NCBI GenBank assembly: GCA_949286415.1
Contig: CASEBV010000018.1
Location: 1-64,000, forward strand
Direction: 5' to 3'
Length of the DNA: 64,000 bases
DNA from: an uncultured Bacteroidales bacterium
GTDB taxonomy: Bacteria > Bacteroidota > Bacteroidia > Bacteroidales > UBA932
The notes under the pieces were generated by a model. It had not been told where the DNA came from. It saw only the letters and a program-made list of their open reading frames with translations, and ran no database searches. The position numbers were made by a program, and so were the translations under genes. Below, in pieces: positions 14,816-22,822 of this stretch; the first letter of the stretch is position 1; each line of letters starts with the position of its first letter.

Positions 14816-15892
14816 ATGAAAACCAAATTATTGCAATGCGGCCTCATCGCATTGTCCGCGATGTTTCTGACAGAATGTACCTCAGGACAGAAAGTTGAAA
14901 CCCCGGTGACAGAAAGCGTTTTATTGTATTATGGAAGTCTTATGACCGATGCGGCAGGAACCGGGTATGAAGCCGAGAGTTCCGCTGCATTATATGGACT
15001 GCCGAAAGAGATTTATCCCGTAAAACCTTTTGACGGAATGTCCGGAAAGGTCAAGGGTGTCATTGTCAGGACTGAAGACCAGTACGGGGAGACTGACCCG
15101 GACATAATAGTCTATGGGGAAAACGGATACAAGACAAAGGCTGAATATACAGACAAGTATGACCGTTACGAATACGAATTTTCCATGAAGTGGACGGATG
15201 ACAATAAACTTGTGGAAGAGAGCAAACTGCTGCATGAAGATGCAGAGGGAGGGTATGATGCGGTCTATACTATAGACGGGATTCTTGACAGGTCGTCTGA
15301 AGTGGAGTTCGATGAAAACAAAAGACCGGTCAGAAGGTGTATATATTGGCATACGGAATATGAGGAGGATGAATCAGGAACAGAACATCTGGTGCCTGCC
15401 AAGAAACCGAAATTGTATTCCGAAGAGAACTGGAAATATGATGCCAATGGAAATATCATAGAATACACAATATCGTTGTGGGAAAGGACGCCGGACAAAT
15501 GGACCATGACTTATTCTGAAGACGGGAAATCAATGCTCGCTGCCGTTCATGTCGATTCTGACGGGACAGAAGAAAAAGTCGGGTTCAGATATTTTGCCGA
15601 TATGCCCGGCAAGCCTGCCGAAGTCACATTCTATAATCAGAACGGCAACCGGCAGAAACGGCATTGGCTGTCGTATGATGCCGCCGGAAATCTTGCTGAA
15701 GCCGTAATCGAAGAAGCCGGTCGACTCTCGCATGAGGTATTCGGACCTGCAGGGGTGAGTCTAAGATATTCCACTCCGACTTACAACAGTTCCGTATCTT
15801 ATGAATCTGATGCTGTCGGAAACTGGACAAAAAAGACTGAAAAGTCTGATTATGGAGTTACCGTCAGCAAAAGACAAGTAACCTATTATTAA
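14816..15892 (+). CDS. Lipoprotein with YD/RHS-like strand repeats
   Basis: A 358-residue lipoprotein: signal peptide with lipobox LTEC (AMFLTECTSGQ). The mature part consists of consecutive beta-strand pairs with Asp-Gly or Asn-Gly turns. Several resemble YD (RHS) repeats: YDANGNIIEYT, YDAAGNLAEAV and SDAVGNWTKK. Each repeat has the pattern aromatic-x-Asp-x-x-Gly-Asn. Short YD arrays occur in Bacteroidales surface lipoproteins. There is no polymorphic-toxin core. Start at 14816 chosen because it gives an intact lipoprotein signal; longer frames overlap the upstream gene. Confidence 0.72.
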   Translation: MKTKLLQCGLIALSAMFLTECTSGQKVETPVTESVLLYYGSLMTDAAGTGYEAESSAALYGLPKEIYPVKPFDGMSGKVKGVIVRTEDQYGETDPDIIVYGENGYKTKAEYTDKYDRYEYEFSMKWTDDNKLVEESKLLHEDAEGGYDAVYTIDGILDRSSEVEFDENKRPVRRCIYWHTEYEEDESGTEHLVPAKKPKLYSEENWKYDANGNIIEYTISLWERTPDKWTMTYSEDGKSMLAAVHVDSDGTEEKVGFRYFADMPGKPAEVTFYNQNGNRQKRHWLSYDAAGNLAEAVIEEAGRLSHEVFGPAGVSLRYSTPTYNSSVSYESDAVGNWTKKTEKSDYGVTVSKRQVTYY

Positions 15893-15911
15893 TCTTTAAA
15901 TCATATTTATC

Positions 15912-16040
15912 ATGGAAGAAAAATCTGTACAGAACAATTGGAAAACCTATCTGATTCCGATTACTTTTCTCATCATGCTGGTCGATTTTGCACTGTCGAT
16001 AGCCGTTATCGCAAAATTGGGCAATTTTATCATCCTGTAA
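15912..16040 (+). CDS. Small single-pass membrane protein (42 aa)
   Basis: A short frame from ATG 15912 to TAA 16040, 19 nt after the YD lipoprotein stop and 23 nt before the next small membrane protein. It starts MEEKSVQNNWKTYL and has one hydrophobic segment (residues 14-35, containing FLIMLVDFALSIAVIA). The next gene also begins MEE and has the same acidic-then-hydrophobic plan, so the two may be diverged duplicates. No family recognised; reality is supported by spacing and operon position. Confidence 0.55.
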   Translation: MEEKSVQNNWKTYLIPITFLIMLVDFALSIAVIAKLGNFIIL

Positions 16041-16063
16041 CAACATTAAAAACTATTTGAGTC

Positions 16064-16249
16064 ATGGAAGAATTTAAGGAAATAATCAAAAAGATAGATT
16101 GGACAAATTTGGTTCCGGTACTTTTTGTCATGGCATTGGTAATGCTCATACTGTTAAGTATTGTGGTAGGGCAGATGAACGCCGGCATGTCCTCCCTTGA
16201 GGATTTTTCAAACAATTTGTATGATGCGCTTGATGCATACGACTGGTAA
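16064..16249 (+). CDS. Small single-pass membrane protein (61 aa)
   Basis: A 61-residue protein: an acidic/basic N-terminus (MEEFKEIIKKIDWTN), one transmembrane segment (about 17-37, VPVLFVMALVMLILLSIVV) and an acidic C-terminal tail (LEDFSNNLYDALDAYDW). No recognised family. It lies 23 nt after the 42-aa gene and 16 nt before the SHOCT gene. Small membrane proteins of this kind may be subunits or regulators of a larger envelope complex; toxin-like activity cannot be excluded. Confidence 0.62.
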   Translation: MEEFKEIIKKIDWTNLVPVLFVMALVMLILLSIVVGQMNAGMSSLEDFSNNLYDALDAYDW

Positions 16250-16265
16250 TTAAAGAATCAATCAA

Positions 16266-16610
16266 ATGAACAAAGTAGTTAAGATATTAAGCATAGTCGG
16301 GACCGTTTTATTCCTGATACTGGCACTCTCTACATTTTCGATAGAGATCAACACTGATGCTCTTGAATCTTTGGGTATGGTATCGCAGTTCAGCGGGGTC
16401 GATATGGAAGATACTTTCTACAGTGCATACGGAATCGCAATGGTGGCAAGTATTTTCGGACTGGTACTGTCTGTCTGCGGTCTTTTTATTCCGTACAATA
16501 ATAAAAAGAACAATAACAAGGAATTGCTTGAACTTGGGCAGCTGAGAGAGAAAGGGATTCTGAGTGATGAAGAATTTGAGGCTAAGAAACGGGATTTGCT
16601 GACAAAATGA
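16266..16610 (+). CDS. Two-pass membrane protein with C-terminal SHOCT domain
   Basis: A 114-residue protein with two transmembrane segments (about 5-23 and 55-77), a ~30-residue loop between them and an Asn/Lys-rich linker. It ends in a SHOCT domain (about 84-114, LLELGQLREKGILSDEEF). SHOCT domains are short oligomerisation or anchoring modules found at protein C-termini. It is the last gene of the operon and is followed after 24 nt by a strong terminator. Likely an inner-membrane component; specific role unknown. Confidence 0.75.
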   Translation: MNKVVKILSIVGTVLFLILALSTFSIEINTDALESLGMVSQFSGVDMEDTFYSAYGIAMVASIFGLVLSVCGLFIPYNNKKNNNKELLELGQLREKGILSDEEFEAKKRDLLTK

Positions 16611-16633
16611 TTGTGTGACGGAATCCTATGTGA

Positions 16634-16687
16634 AAATTCAGAGCATCGGGCGATAAAAAGTTGTCAGGTGCTCTGAATATTTTTTGT
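16634..16687 (+). terminator. Operon terminator, copy 1 of a 54-bp repeat
   Basis: ATTCAGAGCA (16636-16645) pairs with TGCTCTGAAT (16669-16678), followed by ATTTTTTG. The 54-bp block differs at one position from 17912-17965. It ends the ten-gene operon. Confidence 0.85.
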
Positions 16688-16700
16688 AGATTCAACACCG

Positions 16701-16744
16701 AAGTGCAACAGTCAGTGGCCTGCGGGCCACTGACTGTTGCACTT
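16701..16744. repeat. Perfect 20-bp inverted repeat, probable IS end(s)
   Basis: Arms 16701-16720 and 16725-16744 are exact reverse complements around TGCG and begin with AAGTGCAACA. The upstream GTAGATTCAACACCG looks like the continuation of an IS30-type left end, and TGTTGCACTTC on the other side could be a right end. Two further TGCAACACAAAA/TTTTGTGTTGCA arms surround a GGGGAAC/GTTCCCC stem up to 16846. Confidence 0.55.
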
Positions 16745-16846
16745 CTCGGCCGGGAGCCATATGGAGCTATCCTGGGGCAATGATGCAACACAAAAAACAA
16801 AAAGGGGAACCGAAGTTCCCCCGGGATCAATTAATTTTGTGTTGCA

Positions 16847-17137
16847 ATGTATAACCAACTGACCCGTGAGCAAAGATACGCAATCTATCTGGGAATGCAA
16901 GAGGGAAGGACACTGACCGCCATTGCTCGGCAGATAAGTGTCCACAAGAGCACGGTAAGCGGGGAACTGAAAAGGAACATCAACCTTATCCGCCAATACA
17001 TTCCCAAAGGCACTGACTTCAGGAATTTGACCGACGAAGACATACATGCAGTCCAGTTGAAGATAAACTGCAGGCCGAGAGAGAAACTCAATTTTTCTAC
17101 CCCGAAGGATGACGAGTTCTTTAAACTTTTATTGTAA
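16847..17137 (+). pseudogene. Internally deleted IS30-family transposase
   Basis: The 96-residue open frame joins the two ends of an IS30 transposase. Residues 1-44 are the N-terminal HTH (LTREQRYAIYLGMQEGRTLT, then IARQISVHKSTVSGELKRN). Residues 46-96 match the C-terminal end (RQYIPKGTDFRNLTDEDI, then NCRPREKLNF). The whole DDE catalytic core, about 200 residues, is missing and the junction is in frame. The product could still bind DNA but cannot transpose. The ATG follows at once after a TTTTGTGTTGCA arm. This is either a relic or a domesticated DNA-binding protein. Confidence 0.8.
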
Positions 17138-17180
17138 TAATTTATTGTATTGAAATTCAAAATAAATTAAATGAAAAGTT

Positions 17181-17209
17181 TTGAAATTCAGAATAATTTC
17201 ATATCTTTG
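17181..17209 (+). promoter_or_regulatory. Promoter of the second higBA module
   Basis: TTG (17181-17183), 18 nt, TATCTTTG (17202-17209). The -33 region lies in the second copy of a 16-bp direct repeat (TTGAAATTCA-A-AATAA) whose first copy begins near 17150. The tandem copies may be repressor sites. Confidence 0.65.
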
Positions 17210-17222
17210 CAAAAAATCTGAT

Positions 17223-17522
17223 ATGAGGATAGTGTCGCACAGAAAACTCAGGGAGTTTTATGAGAGTCGGGGGAAGGAAGATGCGAAAGTGGCATTGGAG
17301 CGTTGGTATCAGATAGCGGAAGAAGCGCAATGGGAGAATCTGTCAGACGTCAAGGTCGATTTCCCGTCGGCGGATTATGTGGGAAACCAGCATTATGTAT
17401 TTAATATAAAAGGAAATAAGTACAGGCTGGTCGTTGTGGTAAAGTTCCGGATGGGATATGTCTTCATCAGATTTGTGGGAACACATGCCGAGTATGACAG
17501 GATAAATTGCGCTACTATATAA
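17223..17522 (+). CDS. higB: HigB-family mRNA interferase toxin (second TA module)
   Basis: A 99-residue toxin of the HigB_toxin family, different from the RelE-like toxin at 3494. MRIVSHRKLREFYE opens the protein, WYQIAEEAQWENLSDVK is the central helix, and the C-terminal RFVGTHAEYDRINC carries the catalytic His and Tyr of the family. An upstream in-frame ATG is rejected because the -7 box lies between. The antitoxin gene follows after 10 nt. Relatives cleave mRNA on the ribosome. Confidence 0.9.
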   Translation: MRIVSHRKLREFYESRGKEDAKVALERWYQIAEEAQWENLSDVKVDFPSADYVGNQHYVFNIKGNKYRLVVVVKFRMGYVFIRFVGTHAEYDRINCATI

Positions 17523-17532
17523 AATAACAGGG

Positions 17533-17892
17533 ATGAACATAACGAAATCACAATACGAGTTTGCCTTGGCAAAAATTGAGGAACTGCTGCCGGTGGTGTC
17601 GGAAGAGGCTCCTGTCGATGACAAGGATGCTGTGGAACTATCCATATTGTCTGATGTGGTTATCGAATATGAAAAGGAACATTTTCCGATAGAGAAGCCC
17701 ACAGTCGCCGAACTTGTGGAACTGTCTTTGGAAGAGAAGAACATGACCCAGAAGCAGTTGGCGGAAGAAATCGGAGTCAGCCCTTCCCGGATCAGTGATT
17801 ATGTGAACGGACGGGCCGAGCCGACTCTCAAGATAGCCAGTTCCCTTTGTAAGGTACTTGACATTCATCCGGCAGCAATGTTGGGATTATGA
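17533..17892 (+). CDS. higA: HigA-type antitoxin (XRE family)
   Basis: A 119-residue antitoxin with an N-terminal helical region (1-60) that probably wraps HigB, and a C-terminal XRE HTH (about 66-115: MTQKQLAEEIGVSPSRISDY, then a typical NGRAEPTLK). It should neutralise the upstream toxin and repress the promoter at 17181-17209. The gene ends 20 nt before the second copy of the 54-bp terminator. Confidence 0.9.
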   Translation: MNITKSQYEFALAKIEELLPVVSEEAPVDDKDAVELSILSDVVIEYEKEHFPIEKPTVAELVELSLEEKNMTQKQLAEEIGVSPSRISDYVNGRAEPTLKIASSLCKVLDIHPAAMLGL

Positions 17893-17911
17893 GATACCTG
17901 TTCCTGTGTGG

Positions 17912-17965
17912 AAATTCAGAGCATCGGGCGATAGAAAGTTGTCAGGTGCTCTGAATATTTTTTGT
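17912..17965 (+). terminator. Terminator, copy 2 of the 54-bp repeat
   Basis: The same stem (ATTCAGAGCA/TGCTCTGAAT) and T-tract as 16634-16687, with 53 of 54 bases identical. It terminates the higBA transcript and lies 64 nt before uvrA. Confidence 0.85.
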
Positions 17966-18028
17966 CGGACATGTGCGGAAATCGGAGTTTATCCGTAAAT
18001 TTGGGGTTGCTATTTTCAGGAGGTGGTT

Positions 18029-20902
18029 ATGTCCGACGGCAGTATTGTAATCAAAGGGGCGAAGGTCAACAATCTCAAGGATATTTCCCTTGAGATTCCG
18101 AGAGGGAAATTTGTGGTGATAACAGGTATATCCGGGTCCGGGAAGTCTTCCCTGGCCTTTGACACTCTTTTTGCCGAAGGCCAGAGGCGCTTTGCGGAGA
18201 GCCTTTCGTCGTATGCCAGGCAGTTTCTCGGAAGGATGGCAAAGCCTGATGTGGAGGTAATAGAGGGGATACCGCCTGCCATTGCCATCGAGCAGAAGGT
18301 CAATACCCGCAATCCGCGCTCGACGGTTGCCACCAGTACCGAAATCTATGATTATCTGAGGATTATTTTTGCGAGGATAGGCCGTACTTATTCTCCGGTG
18401 AGCGGACAGGAGGTCAAATGCCATACTGTCAATGATGTGCTGGAGTATGTGCTGGCGGACGGACCTTCTTCCGTGTACCTGCTGTCTGATATAGACTGGG
18501 CCCGGAGGGAAGACAAGGTCGAGCTGATGCTGAGGCTCAAGGAGGAGGGATATTCAAGGTTTTATACGGACGGACCTGTGCGGATAGAGGAAGTGATGAA
18601 GAGGGCTGAGACCGGAGATTATCCGAATGAGATGTATCTTCTCATCGACCGACTCAAGATACCGGAGGTGACCTTCATGCCGGAGTCCGGCGATGTGACG
18701 GCTGTCTCATCTGAAGGCAGGACATTGTCTCAGACAGAGTGGGATGACCTGAATACGAGGCTGCATTCATCTGTGCAGACCGCCTTTGACAAGGGAGACG
18801 GGACGATGCTGGTCATAAAGGGGGCCGAGACCAGGCGTTTTGTGAACAGGTTCGAGGCTGACGGCATGACTTTCCATGAGCCGGACGAATACATGTTCAG
18901 CTTCAACAGTCCTCTCGGGGCATGTCCGGCCTGCGGCGGCCTCGGGCAGATAATAGGAATAAGTGAGGACCTTGTGGTGCCTGACAAGAGCAAGAGCATC
19001 TATGACGGCGCCATTGCCTGCTGGAGGGGAGAGAAAATGGGCTGGTTCAAGGACCATCTTGTCATGAACGCACCGCGCTATGGCATTCCGGTCTTCGAGC
19101 CTTACTGCAATCTATCTCAGGAGCAGAAGGATGCGATATGGAACGGCCGCAAGGGAGAGACGGAAGATGATTCGATAATAGGCATCAATGAATTTTTCAG
19201 ATGGGTGGATGCCAACAAGTACAAGATACAGTACAAATATATGCTGAGCCGTTATTCTGGGAAGACGGTGTGCCGTGAATGCGGCGGCAGCAGGCTGCGC
19301 AAGGATGCCCTGTATGTGAAGGTCGGCGGCAAGAATATCCACGAACTCCTCTGTATGAATGTGGATGCTTTGCTGGATTTTTTCACGAATCTTCAGCTGA
19401 CCGACTATGAGAAGACGATCGTGTCAAAGGCTGTTTCCGAGATAGTTTCCCGCCTGCAGTATATAAAGGATGTGGGACTTTCATATCTGACGCTGAACAG
19501 GACTTCCAATACCTTGTCAGGAGGAGAAAGCCAGAGAATCAACCTGGTCACGGCACTCGGAAGTTCCCTTGTCGGGTCGCTGTATATACTTGACGAGCCG
19601 AGCATCGGGCTGCATCCGCGTGATACGGACCGACTCATCGCCGTACTGAAGAAACTCCGCGACATAGGGAACACTGTGGTGGTAGTGGAGCATGACGAGG
19701 AGATAATGCGGGCTGCCGACATGCTGATAGACATGGGCCCGTATGCCGGCATCAACGGGGGAGAGATTGTATTCTGCGGCAGGCTTCTGGGGACTCCTGA
19801 TGAAGAGACCGTGTCACGCTCCCTGACTCTCCAATATCTTACAGGGAAGAGGCAGCGGTATGTCAGAAAGACGCGGTCCTGGACATATTCAATCACCGTG
19901 GAAGGGGCGATGGAGCATAATCTGAAGGATGTGGATGTGCGTTTCCCGCTCGGTGTCCTGACAGTCGTGACAGGAGTAAGCGGCAGCGGAAAGTCTTCGC
20001 TGGTAGGGGACATCCTGTATCCTGCCATGTTCCGGCACATCAATCATACCGGTTCTGCCCCGGGTACATTCAGAGGGCTGTCCGGCAATCTGGACAGGAT
20101 AGCACAGGTGGAATATGTGGACCAGAATCCGATAGGCAAGAGCTCGCGTTCCAATGCCGTGACATATCTGAAAGTCTATGATGACATCAGAAAACTCCTT
20201 TCTGACCAGCCGTATGCCAAGTTGAACGGCTATACCCCGTCGCACTTCTCGTTCAATATGGACGGAGGCCGATGTCCTGAATGCCAGGGAGAAGGCTTTG
20301 TCAAGATAGGTATGCAGTTCATGGCGGATGTGACCATGGTATGCGAGGCCTGCGGCGGCAAGAGATTCAAGCCGGACATATTGGAAGTCCGCTACAAAGG
20401 CAAGAATATTGACGATATCCTGAACATGAGTGTCGATGAGGCGATAGCATTCTTTTCTTCCCAGAACGACCCGGCGGCAAAAAGAATAGCAGAACGGCTT
20501 CAGCCTCTTGTTGATGTGGGACTGTCTTATATAAAGCTCGGCCAGAGCAGCAGTACATTGAGCGGCGGCGAAAGCCAGAGAATAAAACTGGCATATTTCC
20601 TTTCGATGAATGAGGCTTCTTCCAAAGCGAGGGAACACCGCATTATGTTCATTTTTGACGAGCCTACGACAGGGTTGCATTTCTATGATGTGGAGAAATT
20701 GCTCAAGTCATTTGACAGGCTTATTGCCAAAGGGCATTCGATAGTTGTCGTGGAACACAATCCTGATGTAATACATGCCGCCGACTGGGTCATTGATCTC
20801 GGTCCTGATGCAGGCGATGACGGCGGGCGTGTCGTGTTTGAGGGCACTCCGGAAGACCTCATCGGCAAGGCGGATACCTATACTGCCAGATATCTGAAGT
20901 GA
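18029..20902 (+). CDS. uvrA: Excinuclease ABC subunit A
   Basis: A 957-residue ABC-type ATPase of nucleotide excision repair that recognises lesions and loads UvrB. It has two ATP-binding halves: Walker A GISGSGKSS (about 34-42) and GVSGSGKSS (about 650), and two signatures LSGGESQR with Walker B ILDEPSIGLHP and FDEPTTGLHF. Zinc ligands are CPACGG plus CRECGG in the first half and CPECQG plus CEACGG in the second. The UvrB-binding region after the first Walker A is present, and length is normal. The ATG at 18029 is preferred over the GTG at 18023 because AGGAGG (18018-18023) is 5 nt upstream, an unusually good Shine-Dalgarno for this phylum. Confidence 0.95.
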   Translation: MSDGSIVIKGAKVNNLKDISLEIPRGKFVVITGISGSGKSSLAFDTLFAEGQRRFAESLSSYARQFLGRMAKPDVEVIEGIPPAIAIEQKVNTRNPRSTVATSTEIYDYLRIIFARIGRTYSPVSGQEVKCHTVNDVLEYVLADGPSSVYLLSDIDWARREDKVELMLRLKEEGYSRFYTDGPVRIEEVMKRAETGDYPNEMYLLIDRLKIPEVTFMPESGDVTAVSSEGRTLSQTEWDDLNTRLHSSVQTAFDKGDGTMLVIKGAETRRFVNRFEADGMTFHEPDEYMFSFNSPLGACPACGGLGQIIGISEDLVVPDKSKSIYDGAIACWRGEKMGWFKDHLVMNAPRYGIPVFEPYCNLSQEQKDAIWNGRKGETEDDSIIGINEFFRWVDANKYKIQYKYMLSRYSGKTVCRECGGSRLRKDALYVKVGGKNIHELLCMNVDALLDFFTNLQLTDYEKTIVSKAVSEIVSRLQYIKDVGLSYLTLNRTSNTLSGGESQRINLVTALGSSLVGSLYILDEPSIGLHPRDTDRLIAVLKKLRDIGNTVVVVEHDEEIMRAADMLIDMGPYAGINGGEIVFCGRLLGTPDEETVSRSLTLQYLTGKRQRYVRKTRSWTYSITVEGAMEHNLKDVDVRFPLGVLTVVTGVSGSGKSSLVGDILYPAMFRHINHTGSAPGTFRGLSGNLDRIAQVEYVDQNPIGKSSRSNAVTYLKVYDDIRKLLSDQPYAKLNGYTPSHFSFNMDGGRCPECQGEGFVKIGMQFMADVTMVCEACGGKRFKPDILEVRYKGKNIDDILNMSVDEAIAFFSSQNDPAAKRIAERLQPLVDVGLSYIKLGQSSSTLSGGESQRIKLAYFLSMNEASSKAREHRIMFIFDEPTTGLHFYDVEKLLKSFDRLIAKGHSIVVVEHNPDVIHAADWVIDLGPDAGDDGGRVVFEGTPEDLIGKADTYTARYLK

Positions 20903-20915
20903 TTGTCCGCTGCGG

Positions 20916-21806
20916 TTATTGCATCGGTATGCGTTTCCTTTTCCATCGCTTGTGTGACCACAGCCAGTATTCCGGGGCCCTCATTATGGTCTTTTCAAGC
21001 ATTTTCATGAATTCCCGTGTGTACGGGTCCGGTCCCTTGTCTTCCGGGTCAGGTTCAATCGGGAGGAATGTCAGGCGGTAATGGCCTCTTCCAGTCTTTT
21101 CCATCTCAAGGTAGACGAATCTTGCGTCTACATGATTGCCTATTGTCTCACCTCCGACTACATACGGCGTATCCTGTCCCAGAAAATCTGTCCAGTGCCT
21201 GAGGATTTTTCCTGACGGCCTCTGGTCTGAGATGAAACCGATGACAAATTCCTGTCCGTTCCGGACTATTTCAAGAAGCCGGCGTACGGCTTTTTCCTGG
21301 GGTATGCATTCCAGACCGAATCTTGAGCGGATTTTCAGCATTATCTTGTCCATCACCTCATCATGCAGGGTCTTGTATACCTGACCTCCGACAAGCGGCT
21401 CCTTGAAATGGTGGATGATGGCCTGTACCCATTCCCAGTTGCCGTAATGTCCGAGGAACAGCACGACGGAATGGCCGGATCTGATGATTTCGTCGATGTA
21501 TTCACCGTTGGTGACTTCAACGCGTCTGTCTATTTCTTTGTCTGAGATATGCAGGAGCTTGACAGTCTCGACAATACAGTCACAAAGATGTCTGTAGAAC
21601 TTCTTTTCAATCCTGATGATTTTTTTCCTGTCATCTTTCCCGAAGATGAGTTCAAGATTCTGCCTTACTGTCTCACGCCTGTATCTGACAATATAATATA
21701 CAATAAAATATGCCATGTCGCTTAGTGCATACATAATGCACAGCGGCAGGCGCGCAGCTGCCGAAAGCAGGTTGAGTGCAATGGAATATTTGGTGCTGTT
21801 TCTCAT
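20916..21806 (-). CDS. LpxL/HtrB-type lysophospholipid acyltransferase
   Basis: A 296-residue inner-membrane acyltransferase of the LpxL/HtrB (lipid A late acyltransferase) family. A hydrophobic N-terminal segment (about 18-40) precedes the catalytic H-x4-E motif HYGNWEW (about residue 118). Further family blocks are IGFISDQRPSG and the C-terminal PEYWLWSHKRWK. It would transfer an acyl chain to a lipid A precursor or a related acceptor. Its start overlaps the stop of the upstream Stealth gene by one base, making a coupled three-gene operon. Tail-to-tail with uvrA, 13 nt apart. Confidence 0.88.
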   Translation of the reverse strand: MRNSTKYSIALNLLSAAARLPLCIMYALSDMAYFIVYYIVRYRRETVRQNLELIFGKDDRKKIIRIEKKFYRHLCDCIVETVKLLHISDKEIDRRVEVTNGEYIDEIIRSGHSVVLFLGHYGNWEWVQAIIHHFKEPLVGGQVYKTLHDEVMDKIMLKIRSRFGLECIPQEKAVRRLLEIVRNGQEFVIGFISDQRPSGKILRHWTDFLGQDTPYVVGGETIGNHVDARFVYLEMEKTGRGHYRLTFLPIEPDPEDKGPDPYTREFMKMLEKTIMRAPEYWLWSHKRWKRKRIPMQ

Positions 21807-22822
21807 TACCGGGGCCTTTGTCCCTCAAATTCTGTTCCAAATTCATTGCTGAAGTCAATCCCGAGTCTGTCTCCAATACATGAGACCAGTTCTTTCTTCT
21901 GTTCTTGTGTGGCTTCTCCGAAAGAATTGATGCAGCAGAAATGTGCTTCTCTGCTGCTTCTGAGATTGTCAATGTCTTTTCTGGTCTGTTCCTCTCTTTC
22001 TGCTGAAGAATGCAGGTAAATAAGCACATTCTTCTCACTGCGCAGGATACATTGCCCACCGTAATATGACATGGTGTGGAAAAGAGTCTGTGGATTGAAC
22101 TGTTCCTTGTCCCGGAATTTATGCCGTATGTTCCTCAGCATCATGTCCGGATGCCCGGCATAGAATTTCTCGCAGATGCTTTTTCTCAATACATGCGGAG
22201 TATGGGATATCCGGATGAATTTCCATGACGCACGGCCTCCTGCAATGAGTGCGGCATTCAGCATGCTGTCCCTGAACTTGAAGGTACTGTGTCTTTTCAG
22301 TCTCCCGAGCAGTCTGCATGCCCATGCTGTTGATGTAAGATGCATATAACCATATGCAACAGTCTTGCCTTCATGGACAAAGTCATCCTCGGTCACCGGT
22401 GATGTCAGGAACAGATCATCATTGAAGTAGATGAAATATTCGCTCAGATCCGGTATCCTGTACAGCATGGTCTCAATGGCCAGGCTGTTGAATGTCGGAA
22501 GATATTGCTCATATCCCCTGAATATGTCAGTGTGGTCTATAATCCGGATTTCTGTTTCCGTATCAGGAAAGTTCCGCCGTATAAAGTTGTCAAGATGAGG
22601 GTCCTGGCCGTCGGTGACAATGAATATCCGCCTGATGAATGGGGCGAATTTCAGGATTGATGCCACGCAGAAAAAAAGCTCTCCTGACGAAGAGTATCTT
22701 GACGGGCCGGCGATGTCCTCTGACTTGTCTTCATGTTTCTCCGTAAGCCAGCTGTCCCGTTTCTTCTTTAGGACAGGATCGTTCCCGTCTACCCAGGTTA
22801 TGACTGCATCAATAGGAATCAT
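21806..22822 (-). CDS. Stealth-family sugar-phosphate transferase (paralogue 2)
   Basis: A 338-residue Stealth protein. Stealth enzymes transfer hexose-1-phosphate units to build phosphodiester-linked capsular or surface glycans. CR1 is PIDAVITWVDGNDP at the N-terminus. CR2 (about 50-150) includes IRRIFIVTDGQDP and the FIYFNDDLFL acidic motif. The conserved C-terminal blocks with HTPHVLRKS and KFRDKEQFNP follow. It lacks a signal peptide and is cytosolic. It overlaps the upstream paralogue by 4 nt and the downstream acyltransferase by 1 nt. Confidence 0.9.
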   Translation of the reverse strand: MIPIDAVITWVDGNDPVLKKKRDSWLTEKHEDKSEDIAGPSRYSSSGELFFCVASILKFAPFIRRIFIVTDGQDPHLDNFIRRNFPDTETEIRIIDHTDIFRGYEQYLPTFNSLAIETMLYRIPDLSEYFIYFNDDLFLTSPVTEDDFVHEGKTVAYGYMHLTSTAWACRLLGRLKRHSTFKFRDSMLNAALIAGGRASWKFIRISHTPHVLRKSICEKFYAGHPDMMLRNIRHKFRDKEQFNPQTLFHTMSYYGGQCILRSEKNVLIYLHSSAEREEQTRKDIDNLRSSREAHFCCINSFGEATQEQKKELVSCIGDRLGIDFSNEFGTEFEGQRPR

